Under the pieces are notes generated by a model. That model saw only the letters and a list, made by a program, of their open reading frames with translations. It had not been told where the DNA came from and made no database searches. This document shows positions 43,041 through 55,598 of a DNA stretch of 64,000 nucleotides, piece after piece. The stretch comes from Dermacentor variabilis (taxonomy: Eukaryota; Arthropoda; Arachnida; Ixodida; Ixodidae): assembly GCF_050947875.1 (NCBI RefSeq), contig NC_134568.1, positions 217,895,173-217,959,172 on the forward strand, written 5' to 3'. The translations under genes were made by a program, and so were the position numbers. Every line of letters starts with the position of its first letter. The stretch's first letter is position 1.

Positions 43041-44374
43041 GACTTTGTGTTTCAGTTTAGCGTCACTTTAAAATTTAGAAATAAATACGCAGCGAATCAC
43101 ACCGGCTGGCCAAGTAATTCAGTTTGAAAACTATACTGTCGGGTTTCATCACACTAATTCTTGCGTTTCTTAATGTGCATTGTTTTGCTTTTATCTGCAG
43201 AAAAATGTCAATCATAAGCGGCTGAAAACAACCCTTGGCATCCTAATTTTTCTTGGTAAGTATATGGAATAGTCAAAACGAATAATTTAGAAGGAATTCA
43301 AATATTTTATTTACACAAACCATAGGCCACAGATTACACTCACTTGGTTGACTCGCTGATACTAAAACTGAGGGATATCAGGTCTACGCAGTGCATATAG
43401 CTTTGTAGTTACTAGAAAGGTAGCGTGGAAAAAGACTGACTGACTTCTTCACTTATTATTTTGTTTGAAATGCCAAAGCAGCACATAGACTGCGGGAAAC
43501 GCCATCATGGTGGGCTGAGGAATAATTTCGGCCGCCTGAGGATGTATACCGCGGGCCTATACTATATCTAAGTGAACCTGCGTTTCTTGCCTTCCGCCCC
43601 TATCAAAATGCGGCAGGGAATCAAAGCCAAATACAAAAAAAATAAAAATAAAGGACAAACAAGGTATAGCATTACTAGTGCTGAAACCGAAGAAGGTGTT
43701 GTGGCATTTAGGTCCCTCTTTTTGTAAGATCCTCTACAACAAATGTATTATACAGAGACAGAAATAGCCGCTAATTAAGAGAGGTTTGTTGAAAATGCTT
43801 GTGCCAGTATTTGCTATCTCCCAGTGTAAGCGCTTGGAAGCAAGCGCCTTGTGTGCTCGTTTTAACAATTAAGGCAACCTGCCCGTCCAGTATATCCTCA
43901 GCGCTTCGCCGTTTACTTGCGTGCGCAACAATCAGCCTGCACAAATTTTAATATCTAGCAATGCCCTTTAATTCAATGACTGCCATTAACATCGCAGAAC
44001 AAGTTTTGCAGCTGGACCTCCAGAAATAGGGAAAGTTTGCCCGCTTGCCCCACCTTTGCGTCTTTCTTACCACACTCAAGGTTTCTAATAAGCTGCGAGT
44101 CACGTTTCGTAGCACGGAAACTCGAAATGGCACTTAGGCCGAATTCTACTGTCAGACATGAACTTCTAAAACGGCGTCACACCGTTGGAAGAACTCGCTG
44201 CACACATCCGTCGCGACTACTCGCTGAAAAACTGCTGGTATAGGACACGCAATTATCTCTTACAGGAAAAACAACCGACAGGATCACTTCATCCGACAAT
44301 TACACTGTAATGCCACGCGTCCTCATTTCTGAAGCACTCGGATCCGCAGAGTTTGCGGACCCTTATCATATAAT
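43041..44374. other. No recognisable gene
   Basis: About 1.3 kb with no motif-bearing ORF, repeat or clear splice structure. TTTTTCTTGGTAAGT at 43247-43261 resembles a splice donor and TTTTATCTGCAG at 43190-43201 an acceptor; the 52 bp between them could be a microexon but nothing confirms it. Confidence 0.25.
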
Positions 44375-44933
44375 AGAGAGTTTTAGCTCAGCGGGTTTAC
44401 GTTTCGCTCCGCTCGTGGTCTCCACCGTTGCGCCAGCGGAGCGGCTCGCGAAAAAAGAATTTTAGCCCGCCGGATCACTCACCCGCTCGAGCGGAGAGAG
44501 CGGGGTTAGAGCGGGGCGCTCTGCTTCCCCGCCTAGTGGTCCGAATAGGAGTTACTGAGAATTGAATTTGAATTACGCTTGCTTTTATAATGCAAGAAAT
44601 GTTGAATAGAGATATATTACATGTTCTCAGTACATTATTTGTTAATAATATACTGAGTACTAATGCACGGGTCAGCGTCGCAGTCGCCGTCGTTGATGCA
44701 GAACTGCCGGCGTTCATGTTCGCGGCTGCCATCTTGCATTTCCCATACAAGCCCGCGCGCGCTTACGCACGCTCGCGCGCTGCGTATACCCTCCGCTGGG
44801 GAGTGCTTTCCAGCGGGCGTAAACGCTGCTCCGTAAAACCGCTGGCCGCCTCAGCGTTGTGCGCATGCGCAGTCGTGTCTCCGCTCGCCCGCTCCGCTCC
44901 GCTGGCCGTAAACCCGCGGGGCTAAAACTCTCT
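44375..44933. repeat. MITE family with AGAGAGTTTTAG termini, long copy (559 bp)
   Basis: Left end AGAGAGTTTTAGCTCAGCGG and right end (reverse complement) AGAGAGTTTTAGCCCCGCGG, each continuing to a GCTCCGCT-rich stretch. AAT flanks both sides (44372-44374 and 44934-44936), a possible 3-bp target duplication. The short copy at 53939-54055 has the same ends. No transposase ORF. Confidence 0.75.
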
Positions 44934-47862
44934 AATGTCAACAACGAACTTGAAGTCTGGGAGCTGGGCTCATATTACTGGTCACGGAGAGCGAAAGCTG
45001 AACAGAATCAATCGTGCAGCGCAGTAGTGACTTGCTCAAGCGGAGAACAATCAACGTTTCAATTAACGGTATGCGCACACCGAGGCTCAACAAGAAAGCC
45101 ATCGAAATATGAAGAGATGGAATTGAGGCGCACTAATAACTACCTCAAAGGGAAGTGAGTTCCCGAACGTTCCCCCTCCCTCCCACCGACAAACCACTGC
45201 GCCTGAGCTCACAAAACCTTTGGAATGCAATAATATTTGGTACGAATGGCAACGTCCGACAGTGATTACGAAAGCGACGATATAAAATGCTCTGGTCAGT
45301 AGAAGGGCTCTATATGGAGAACGGAAAATCTTCTGAGTCTCGTGTACTACCCAGTGCACAATTCCCCAAGTGGTACTCTTTCTCAATAAGTATTGCAGAA
45401 TGAGTTAGTTGACTCCTTTCCTACTGGAAAGCGTAAAGCAATTTCGCAATGAAACTACAGTGCTAAAAAGAAAAAGAAAACGTTTCTCATTCTTAGCGCT
45501 GCTGCAGACCTCCTCTGTTATAAATTTTTGTGTTACTCTTAAGTACAGACAAGGAATACTGTCAGCATCAATAAATAATAGCGCAGTACACATATCGAAA
45601 AGTGTGTTTTAGGGCGTTAATTGCAAAGCTATGATTTTAGTCATCTAAAAGACATCTGGTCATCTTAATGGAAACACAGATGAACGTGGTGCAAGCGAGC
45701 AAAATGCAACATGAAAAAATGCGTCCTTTTCGTATGTTGTAAGAATGCGTAGTTGATTCAAGCTGCGTGAGGCTGCAAGCTGCACATATCCTTTGAGTTG
45801 CAAATCGCAGTGGTAGCAAAAGCCCATCCACTAAATTGTAGGCCTCAATTGTGTCAACATCTTCTGCTTGCTGGAGTCCCTGTGATTCAGCAGATTATAT
45901 TTTTTGCCCTCTTACAGTTAGGATTTTACTTCAACCTTTTCACGGCATGCAGTTACAGCGACGTAGCATAATTTTTCAGAAAAAAACAACAACATAAATT
46001 GTAGTTTGTTTTAGCTGTTCGTTTATGGCCTGCTTTTCAGAAACAACGAGCCGTCATGTTGATATATGCAGGATGTGATATCTTAACGTGTTCTATATAT
46101 GCCGCGCTTTACTAAAGCAAACCAAGAACTCGACTTCATGAACCTAAAGCGTTTGGTACGCAGCACATGCCGGCCACAACGGTCCTATATACGAAATACG
46201 GTGAGCTGCAGTTTCGTGAGCCTAGAATGTATGCAGGCTCTCCGTGCACAGGATTCTGTAGCGTCCCTGACGACTACACTGACGGACAATCTCTTGTGGT
46301 TTGCAGCAATTACTGCTGAAACTGGGCCAGCTGCAGCCCTTCGTCAGTACATCAACACAGTAAGTAAAACGGGAATTGAAGCATGTTGTTCCACACTCTT
46401 TTTGCTGTTGCACTATGACGTCTTGTCGTTCCTTGCGGGTTCGCGTGTCCACGCACTTAGGCATTCCTTCTTTCAGAATAACTTCTCCCAATAAAAGTTT
46501 CCGTCCCCCAGTGGTAGGGCAGCAAATGGGATGCTCTTCTCAACCTTTCTGCCATCGTCCTTTCTTTGTGTGTTATGTGTGGTAGCCATCGGAGTGTCAC
46601 GAAGACTAAACGAGAAAAAAAAATCGAAAGAAAACCATAACAGTCAAAATGAAACTTGCCCGAGCCCCTGAGCCATGTACATTTGAGTTGTTTTTTTAAA
46701 ATAATTTCATTATTACGCACAGGCGACAACCAATTCCATCTTTATCCTAGCTGTTCTCCTGTCTGTTTTGACAGGCAATTTTATTTAAAACAGCGCTTTG
46801 TCTGCCTGAGAGGCTCGCAACAAGCGTGGATGGCCAGAATAAACACCTAAACAATACGTCGTTAGATTGAACAGTGTCGATAATTTATATAAGCCGCGTC
46901 CAATTGCTGTGTTTGCAGCAGTGCACGTTGCGCGCATAATGTTAAGGCTTCCTTGGCCTTTTCGCCCAACGATTCTAGTTGGTATCTTGGGTTTTGTGAG
47001 TTAATATGCGCTTTTTTCGTAATTGTGATACTTCCGACAGCGCCGACTACAAAATTACTTAATGGCGTATCGGCAAACATACGGCACCAGTGGTGTCACA
47101 CCAACACTTCAGGGGGCTACGTTTACAACACGTACATAAAGCGCAAAGAAAATGGAGCCTGCCGTTGGTAGAGCAGCACATGGGTCCTGCGGATGCTACG
47201 AGTTAAGCTCCCTCCAGCGGCATTTTCTCTTTTCCTCCACTTACATATTTCTTTTCATTATTAATTCTACATTTCAATTCTAAAGCACTGTTAAATTTCC
47301 CTATGCTTTCCTTAGTGTCCTTCATTCGTTTGCTACTAACCGAAAACAGAGCTCCTCGGTTTCCTTGACTGTTCTTACTAACATCCTTCAGAATTATATT
47401 GCACAAAATTGTGGCATTTGAGAACGCATTGTAACAAAAAAGTTACTTAAATAAGTTATGATATCGAGAAGTTGCGTGCCACGTATGTTACGAAATCTGG
47501 GGCGGAATTCACTAGCGAACTTACGAACAAATTTTGGCGTATGGAAAATCTTACGAAAAAAATTACCGACGATTACGTTACTTCCTAATGCGAAATTTGA
47601 GCGCAGCAAATAAGCTGTTTCACCTTTTGGATAGATTGAGGCAAAGAAATCGAGCAACACATGTATGCGCTATCACATAATTTTTTTTTATTTTTCACAC
47701 GTATTCCTTTAACAAAGACTCCACTAACAGTTCTTGACAGTCATGAAGGAAGCTTTGTGGTCGGAGAAATAGACTGATATATGTTCGACTTGGTACACCA
47801 GTGCTTGATTCTCAAAGACGAGATCTATACAAGTGCCTCGCGAGGTTGTCACAGCCGTGGGG
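44934..47862. other. No recognisable gene
   Basis: Nearly 3 kb, AT-rich, of unique-looking sequence. The one longer ORF (46099-46494) is listed separately. Lysine-rich 45409-45612 and others have no motif. Confidence 0.3.
46099..46494 (+). other. Unrecognised 131-codon ORF with splice-like signals
   Basis: I do not recognise the protein. It starts with ATG at 46099 and includes ETGPAAALRQYINT, after which ACA|GTAAGT (about 46359) looks like a 5' splice site; CTCTTGTGGTTTGCAG (ends about 46307) looks like a 3' splice site. A 51-bp internal exon between them is conceivable. No domain, signal peptide or homologous copy in the window supports it. Confidence 0.15.
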
Positions 47863-48066
47863 GAAGCAGAGGCTAAGCGCCGCCGCCGAGAAGACCCTGC
47901 CGTTCGCGCCGCCGAAGCGGAGGCTCATCGCCGCCGTCGAGAGCAACCAGCAGTAAGCGAGGCTGAAGCAGAAGCTCATCGCCGCCGCCGAGAAGACCCT
48001 GCAGTTCGCGCCGCCGAAGCGGAGGCTCATCGCCGCCGTCGAGAGCAACCAGCAGTAAGCGGAAGC
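47863..48066 (+). CDS. Four 17-residue charged repeats (STPR-like)
   Basis: A 51-bp unit occurs four times in tandem (47863, 47914, 47965, 48016), and units 1 and 3 and units 2 and 4 are most similar, so the real period is 102 bp. Translated, units alternate EAEAKRRRREDPAVRAA and EAEAHRRRREQPAVSEA. Such Arg/Glu repeats resemble the short-peptide repeats (STPR-type) frequent in arthropod nucleic-acid-binding proteins; this assignment is inference. The frame is open from 47833 to 48141 without an upstream ATG, so it would be an exon or a gene fragment. Reverse-strand ORFs here are shadows. Confidence 0.4.
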
Positions 48067-49789
48067 GGAGGGGGGCGGCGTGTACACCCAGCGGCAAACG
48101 ATGGGGGCAGAAGCGCGCGCAGCAAGCGGACAACACGATAAAGGGAGGAGGGAAGAGATAGCAGCGACTGACTGATGCCGCTGACGGCGATAGTGAGTCA
48201 ACCCCAGCTATCCGCCACACAAGAACAGGGGGGGGGGGGGACCCTTTCCTCCTCTTTCTGCATGGCGGCGACGGTGTTCTATGCAGTCACGTTATCTTGA
48301 CTCTCTAGCGGCGTCAGCGGCATCCAGCGGTATCAGTCGGTCGCTGCTAGCGCTGGGGGGATGAAAGGGGGGCGGAGCTGGTTACGAGGCCGACGACGAC
48401 GCCGACGCCGACGACGACGCCGACGACGACGCGAAACCCAGGAACGGACGCCAAAGAGCTGCGCTCTAAAAAGCGTATTCGCGAAGCTAAAACCGTTCGC
48501 AAGACCAGCAAGCTTGTGATGCCTGCCGTGACAAAGACGGGCGCTCTAGTCGAGAAAGGCGTGTATGTAATGATAGCACAGGTGCAAAGTTCAGCACTTG
48601 CAAGAATAGTAAGCGTAAATCGATTCACAAAACATATACGGAGGTGGTACCTGCCGACGTAAGAAGGAATTTCTTCGCTAGTGGGGTATCAGTCTTACGA
48701 ACATAATTATCTCTTTCTGTACCACTCGAGTTGACGCGGGTAAGAGGTGGAACGGGCTCCAGCGGCCGATTGGCCAGAGGCCACAACTGATAGCCGAATA
48801 TGGCGCGTGCTTTCATCTTTGTGACGCGCTCTGGTTTGTCGTCCCAAAGTGAGCAGCTTTAGTGCATAATGCTAATGGGCGTGTGCTGCTGCCAAAAACA
48901 ATAACATTAATGCTGCACTGTGAACTTGTGCTTAATTCCTGATATATAGGCTATGTTTTCCTATACGCGCAATAGCGTGACTTTTCATACTCGCCATAAC
49001 ACTCTATTGGGCGGTAGCAGATGGAAGTGTGATTCCCGTCCCTGACAACTGTCAAGTTGGTCATTGATGCGTAATGAGCACTTCCATATTTCTTTCTTTT
49101 TTTCTAGTTTGAGCTTTTCCTATCTAATAGCGCAGCGGATTATTATTATTCCAGGTGTTTTTGAGGCTATAATTCTCCATGCGAGATGAAACAACGAAAT
49201 AGCGCCTAAACGTTTCTAATTAGCAGAACTTATTGCTGTTTGACAATTCGCTGTCGTCTTGCATGCTGTTAGCCTCAGCCTTCTATTATATGGCTCATAG
49301 TTTCAACTCAGCACCAGATCGAAGCGACGTTGCGTCTGCTCGCGCTTTTTCTCATCCTGCAGCTTTCGGTGTGAGCGAACGTATGCTAATGACGCAATCC
49401 TATCTAGATACGAATCGGGATGCCAGTACGATGGCACATAAAAAAAGAGGAATGACGAGTAAAATCACGTACCACCATTGACACGAAAATCACGTGGACT
49501 GCTCGAACAAGTGCGATGTTGTGAAATAAAATTCACCTCATGAACGGAGCGAATAATCGTTGCGCGAGCCCTCTTCTAGTCAATCGTGTTAAAGGAAAGC
49601 GTACGAATACTCTTCTTTGTGGGCAACAACCTTTGAGTGGACAACACTTGTCGGGTTGGTCTATACTTCTCGATTCTAATTGACGACAAATATCCGTGCC
49701 ACTATGAAGCGTCGTGCAATAGGCCAGCAGGGTGTCGTCATAAAGCAGCCTGCTGTATACTATGCGTAGTGATCATTTTTATATTTTAC
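48067..49789. other. No recognisable gene; GACGAC-rich tract
   Basis: A run of G lies at about 48227-48240. Degenerate GACGCC/GACGAC repeats lie at 48389-48432, followed by AAAGAGCTGCGCTCTAAAAAG, shared with 17449-17475. The remaining DNA has short ORFs without motifs. Confidence 0.35.
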
Positions 49790-50409
49790 GGAAATTTTAA
49801 AGGTCGCCTGCGGAAAATAGTATGATTGTTGTCCTTAAGTTTAATTATTCGAAGAGGTGGACATTACTAGCACTAGAAATCCAAACGCATACATAAATAA
49901 CTATCAGGAATTAACTCATTACCTTCTTAATTATTTACCTTAAGGCGCATATTGCAATTTACAAAGTGTAGCCGGTGAGTTTGGAAGACGTATGCATTTG
50001 AAATGAATTTGCCGGATGAGACCAGTTTTGAGATACTATTTCCCAAAGTGGTGGGGTGAAATACATGGGTGTTCCAGTTACTTTTGTGCTTTAATGCACA
50101 GGAGAGCGCTTTGTTAATAAAGCAAGTGGAACAGACCATTTTTACGCTGAGTTTGAAGGTGCATATCTGCAAACTGGTGTCATTCATTCGAAGTGGATAT
50201 GACTTGCAATCTCACCGACCACAATTCATAAATTGCAGTTCCCCCTTAAAGTAATTAATTAGGAAGTTAACTAATGACTTTTGGTTAATTAGATGAATAT
50301 GTGTTTTACTTTACCTTGCAAATAATTTTCGTCCCACAGAATAAAGCAGCTCAAGGAGTAGAATTATGTTATCTGCAAGAGGAAATTCTTTAAAATTTAG
50401 CACAGCCTA
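49790..50409. repeat. Foldback/MITE family A, diverged copy (about 620 bp)
   Basis: Outer landmarks TTTTAAAGGTCGCCTGCGG (left) and the inverse of TTATCTGCAAGAGGAAATTC (right), inner GCAATTTACAAAGTGTAGCC and GAGACCAGTTTTGAGATA, correspond to those of 998-1655. Overall length is nearly that of the full copy. It is older, as many positions differ and the terminal GTTTCAG block is lost. Confidence 0.65.
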
Positions 50410-52579
50410 AAAATTATCACCCAGTGTAGCATGTGACATGGCGCCGAATTTTCATTGCTCCAAATTGTTAACGTGCGTACGCCGTAAAAAGAACACCTCC
50501 TAAGGTACCACCTCGAATCGCCACACTTATGTGTACTTGTCAGAGACTTATAACATTTCCCTATTTCCAAATTGCTATTTAAGTAGCAATGCACTGAAGA
50601 TGCGAATTTAGCGAGGCGACACACCCACGCACACGAACACGCGCGCACACGCACATTTATATATATGACCACAGTGATGGGCATCACTGGAGGCAGGTCA
50701 TTTTTTGTAAAAACGTGCGCTGCATAACGCTCATAAAGACACCACTATATTTTTTTTTAATTTTCCATGAGCAAAGCGAGTAACAGGCAGCAGGCCATGG
50801 GAACACCAGACGACAAAGGAAAGTGACAGCAGATGACAGCCATCACCGTCTTATCATTCGATGGATATGGTAATTCTTAACCTCAGACTTACATGAGTCC
50901 TGGACAAAATGACGATACTCACGTCTTTCAGACGCTTCATGCGATGTTCTTTTTATTAAGACGAAAGCCTTAGGTGTCTAAGTTGGCGGTGACCTTGGCG
51001 AAACTGCACCATGACGAAAAATGGCCGACGCCGCAAAGAGTGAAAAACACGTAAGAAATATTCGGGATTGACGTCACATTTCTCAGGGAGGTTCCTGTAA
51101 ACAAAGTAAATTAGTGGCTTTAAAAAGAAAATTTGGTGCATTTCGGTCTGAGGCGGAGTAGAAACCCGGCCGGCGGGGCGTGAGACGAGCACTCTTCCCT
51201 GAAGCCACGGTTGCTCCACAGTTCTGGCTTACTAAAGGTGGGCCTAGTGCACGCACTAGTCAGCCATCTCGCTGACTAGTGCGTGCGTCATTGGGCGGCA
51301 CACGTGACGGTACGGAGGAGGTGGCGCCACGTCATGAGTGTATAAAATGAGCGCGTTGATGACGTTCCAAGGCCTACAAACGGTATAGTGCTTTCGCATT
51401 CCCACACGTAACAAGTCTTAAGTGTCTGGCGAATTTTAATTTAGTAATTGTCGCGCCAGGTATTGCTGCGCAGAAAAGCGAGTGCGTGCGCTCTGCGCAT
51501 TGACGTCACAGTCGCAGCGGCGGCGGTGGTTGCCGGTGGCGAGTGATAGAGGTAAAACCCCTCAATCTCCTAAAGTAGCACCGACCACTTCCCTCCTCCT
51601 CCGCTCGGTGCGGCCTCGACGGTGGCGCCGCCCGTGCTGGCCTGCCGTAGCAGACGACGGCTAACGCGCTACCGGAGGAAATCCGCGGAAAAGTTCGTTC
51701 GAGCCCTCCGGAGCAGTTTTTCCAATCGAGATCTTGCTTCGTCAGTCGGCAACTGGCCTTAAGAATGTCGTGTTGGAATTGCGCGAAAAATAGAGAAAAG
51801 GACCGTTATTTAAGGCGTAAAGCACGCGCGCGTTAAGAGTTCATGTTGCTGAAACACGACGCATGCACCCGGTGTGCTCAAACACCCGCGTAATTACCAG
51901 AGTTTCGGGTTTTGACAGCGTGAAAGCATGCGTACGTGGTTTCGTAGGTTCACATACAGTGCATATGACGCATGCGATACCCATTTACTTAAGCGGACGC
52001 ATAAAAGTGTTAACGTTAAGCAGTAAAAATGTTAATCCTTATCAGCGAGCCTGCGGTCCTTTGCGATCTTTCTCGGCCATTAAAATAGCGCACACAAAAC
52101 ATGCGACTAGCCGCTACTCATACCTCCAGTATTGAGGACGCGTCCGGCAGCAGCTGGGATAGAGGCGAAATGCAAGAGGCCCGTGGAGAGATACCTCGCT
52201 GGTGTTCCGTAATTCTCCTCGCAAGGGCACGGTAAGTTGCAGCAGTCGCGCAGCGCTTTTTTCGTTGCGGGGTACTTTTATAATCGTGACGATACATAGT
52301 CTCTTTTTTACAAATCCTGCTCCACGAGGGCACATGTAACGGCTAACAGAGGCCTCTGGAGAGCACGTGACATCACAAATGTTCCCGTTGCCGCTTTGAT
52401 GCCCTGGAAGCGCCGTCAATAACACGAAATTATGACACGCTGTTGAAACTAGTAAAGAAATTCTAATAAAGAAATACAATCACACCGAGGTGCCAACGTC
52501 AGGTGCAGCGCTACCGCGCCCGCGCGAGAATGACGAAACGCCAACGAGGAATTTACTGGTACAAGTACAACTACGATGA
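50410..52579. other. No gene; one 16-bp-arm hairpin
   Basis: A perfect inverted repeat GCACGCACTAGTCAGC has arms 51249-51264 and 51271-51286 with a 6-nt loop. ATTAAGACGAAAGCCTTAGG at 50957-50976 resembles the end of the 15042-16283 foldback element, but no matching second end was found. GC-rich stretches at 51300-51720 could be promoter-like; no gene follows. Confidence 0.35.
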
Positions 52580-52690
52580 AAGTGCACGTTAAACATCCCC
52601 AGGTGACCTAAATAAATATATCCGGAGCCATCCATTACGACCTCCCTCATAGCTTTGGTCGCTTCGGGACGTTAAAAACCTTAATCACCA
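52580..52690 (+). repeat. 3' fragment of a tRNA-derived tick SINE
   Basis: AGTGCACGTTAAACATCCCC, AGGTGACC and CCGGAGCCATCCATTACG match the body of the 42801-43040 SINE. No head is present. Confidence 0.7.
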
Positions 52691-53013
52691 CAAACGAAAT
52701 CAGCACATGCGGGCGTACATTCGAAGCTAAACGACTGCATCGGTAAGTCATAGTGAGCCTTGCGAAAGCGTCGAGAATGTGCTAACTTCTGGTGGAGCTC
52801 AAAACATAACATGAATAACATCGCTTTTATGTCACAGGCCAGCTGCAGATGCGTACACTTTCGCCGCATGACGAAACTACATGAAATAAAGAGAGCACAT
52901 TCGAAAAAAAAGTCAAACGCGCTAAAAGCACGCACAGCATGAGCACATACACTTTTCCGAAGCGGCCGGCGTGAACAAGGCTCAAAAGAAGAGGTTGTGA
53001 GGAACCGTGGCAC

Positions 53014-53178
53014 TTCACAAAAGCGTGCGTTTTTTTCCACTTCCTCGAAATTAGCCCGCCCGATCCTATGTATCCACACTTTTCCTCTTTGTGCGTTGCG
53101 CTCGCCCGATGGTAAAGAAAGAAGGCTTTTGCCGTCGCTGTGTCGGTTGAGGCAACCGAAGGCGCAGCAGCACGGCAT
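53014..53178 (-). CDS. THAP-type zinc-finger first exon, copy 3
   Basis: From ATG at 53178 the minus strand reads MPCCCAFGCLNRHSDGK, then LPSGERNAQRGKVWIHRIGR and NARFCE, ending at 53014. It has the Cys-x4-Cys start, the Trp-Ile-His-Arg-Ile-Gly-Arg core and the terminal Cys-Glu of the THAP fold, at the same spacing as 12504-12668. GT follows immediately (GAA|GTGCCA), at the same position as the donor of copy 1, but it is a weak match to a donor. The final Cys-x2-His pair would come from the next exon, which I cannot find. An ORF continues 110 codons without motif, so unspliced read-through is possible. The GC-rich upstream DNA has a CCAAT sequence (about 53342). Confidence 0.5.
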
Positions 53179-53938
53179 CCCAATTAAGTTCTGCTCCCTA
53201 AGACATTCTCATTGTTCCGCTAACGCGCTCAATCAGTCCGTTTGCACGTACTTTCGTCGCGCAGGACCAACAATGGCCGTCGGAGCGCGCTGGAAAGAAA
53301 AAAACATACAAAAGCGCGGCGCCTGCTTCCATGTGACACAGATTGGCCAATGGGGAGCGGAGGAGGCTGTGGCGACAGGGGGAGTGGAGGAGGAAACGTT
53401 GGGGAGAGCGGGGTGGCGGTAAGATCTAAGAATGGCGCTACTTTTGGAAAATGGAGGGGTTTTAGATGGAGGAGCGTGCACGCGCTCTTGCGGTTCGCGG
53501 GGACGGCCGCGCAAGTGCGCCACTGTAGAAGAAGCGAGTGCCCCTGCGCCTTAGTGAGGAGGTCGTCTTAGTTCCGCGCGTGTACTTCCTATTGCGGCTC
53601 GTTATGTCTTGCAAGATGTCAAGCCCCGATTCTATAACTTAATGCAATACCAATATGTCTTACAAAGAAATCTACCCCTGATTGTATAACTTCATGTACT
53701 ACCGAATGAGCAGCAGGCTTTCGCCTTCTTATGCTACAAGAGTGTAACACCTGCCAAAATTTTTTTTACAGCGAAGCTGTTTACCTGACGGACCTGGATG
53801 AATGAGCCGTATGCGTGGGCTCGGAGGAGGAGGCGGGGTGGTATCTGGGATTACTAAATTCCGTAAAGCGAACAAAAAAGATGGCGGCGCTGCGTGGTCT
53901 CCTAGGGCTAACGTCAGTAATGTGAACAAAAATATAAT
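53179..53938. other. GC-rich upstream DNA of THAP copy 3; no gene
   Basis: GC- and purine-rich to about 53570 (GGAGGAGG tracts near 53360-53400), which may be the promoter side of THAP copy 3. From 53600 the phrase TATAACTT(A/C)ATG(C/T)A repeats (53634 and 53687). ACAGCGAAGCTGTTT at 53770-53784 is a single end of the 34203-34648 repeat family. Confidence 0.3.
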
Positions 53939-54055
53939 AGAGAGTTTTAGTTTAGGGGACGCAAGCGGCTTGCGTGCGCAAGAACTAGGGGCCACGGTAC
54001 TGCGCATGCGCTGTACCGTCGCGCCTAGTTCTTTAGTTCTAAACTAAAACTCTCT
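53939..54055. repeat. MITE family with AGAGAGTTTTAG termini, short copy (117 bp)
   Basis: Ends AGAGAGTTTTAGTTTAG and its inverse enclose a palindromic body around TACTGCGCATGCGC. AAT occurs immediately on both sides (53936-53938, 54056-54058). It shares termini with the 559-bp copy at 44375. Confidence 0.8.
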
Positions 54056-55139
54056 AATGAACGATAGTACGGCGGAGAAGAACTGAAGGACAGGAGATTT
54101 CACCGCGCGCCGCACCTGCGCAGTGGGGGAGTGCACCTGCGCTGGCCGCCGTTGCTGCCGGCTGCGTGTACAGCCTGCGTCTCCTTTCAATACAATGGCG
54201 CGGCAGTCGTGGGGAAAAACACGGGGGTATGTGCCGTGGTAGCCGCCGCTGTGTGTAAGTACCGGATTGTGCATTGCAGAGGTAGATAATTACAACAGTT
54301 GCAACTCCAACGAAAATGGGGAAAATGGGAAGACCACGCATTGTGCGCATGGCCGCAGAACAAGCCTTGACCACTATCGTTTCTAAATAACATAAATGAA
54401 AATTATATATAGATGTATACGTGTGTGGGAATATATGATTTATGAGAAACCTAAACCTTCGCTGGCTAATCAACCACCATATGAATGGTTCGGCCCAAAA
54501 TTTTTTTCCCCTCGTCTTACCTAAGAAAGCCTTCATTGCCGTTTGGGAATTCGCCGCATGAATTTTTTGCCAGCCAGCTACTGTCTCACGGTGTTCCGCG
54601 TCTGCTGCGAAGTAGTCAACAGGACGACGTGAAAAAGCCGACCACTATGGCCTGGTATCGCGAAGTGAACAATGTGAAGCATGCGTGACGCTGAGCATGG
54701 TCACCAAAACGCGACTTGTCAGCAAGATCAGGCACGCACTCTCCTACAATCACTTTCGACGATGATATCGCCTTCGCGTGACGTAGTGCTCAACCAGCCA
54801 ATGCGCTCATCAGATTTTGCTCAATCAGCTATTCGACGCGCGCCTGATAATGGCCGAGACGATAGTATCGCCGAACGTGATCGTCCCAGAATACGTCCGC
54901 AGCATTTGAGTCACTCGAATTATGCTGCCTTGTGTGCTCTCCCGGTGGCGCATTGTTAGATCGCTTCATTCAGTGCGTGTGGACGAAGCTACGGAGTTTG
55001 TGCTATTTAGCGATGTAAGTGCATATTGTATGGATGGTACTGAAGGAATGAACAAGCTTCACATCAAGACCGTGGTGCTTGCAGCATTCGGCTGACAACT
55101 AAAATAAAATTGTTTCATTTATGTGGAACCGCCATATTT
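54056..55139. other. No recognisable gene
   Basis: ORFs up to 160 codons on the minus strand (54054-54536) have no motif I recognise. Nothing else is seen. Confidence 0.3.
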
Positions 55140-55490
55140 ACGTTCAGCCACAGCGCAAGCATCCGCAACTCCTCAAGACTCTCTTTGACTCAGCCTCAGT
55201 GAAAGTTCCGGCTTCATATGTTTTATAGTTCTCCGCAAATAAAATACGTTGAAAAATTATTGCCAAGAAAAGGCTTGGGCAAGGAGACACAATCTCTCCG
55301 ATGCTATTGACTGCATGCTTAGAAGTATTCATGCTATTATGCTAGGAAGGATTTGGAGTGAGGATCAACGCCGAATATCTCAACAACCTTCAGCTTGCAG
55401 ATGACATTGTCTTGTTCAGCAACGCTGAACAGAACAATGTCAGGACATCAAAAGGAAGGTGTCGAAAAAGGGTGGGCTGTAATTTCCCAT
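55140..55490 (+). pseudogene. RTE reverse transcriptase fragment
   Basis: GQGDTISPMLLTACLEVF and INAEYLNNLQLADDIVLFSN on the plus strand are motif B and the catalytic motif of an RTE RT (compare RQGDTISPILFTAF and LRFADDIALFSN in 4355-5245). An in-frame stop or frameshift lies between them (about 55340). The fragment ends near the LTR of the gypsy element. It holds only about 70 codons. Confidence 0.75.
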
Positions 55491-55598
55491 GAGCGTATAG
55501 CTTCAACTACAGATGGAGGATGTGAGATCGTGCTATCAGTTGACCTCACTTGTTCCTTTCCTTATCTATTCTGAGCTCTGCTTCCTTCTAGCTCTCAT

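Noticed and set aside
47812..48220. Minus-strand ORFs of 115-129 codons
   Set aside because: They are reverse frames of the Arg/Glu repeat; the plus-strand frame has the coherent 17-residue period.
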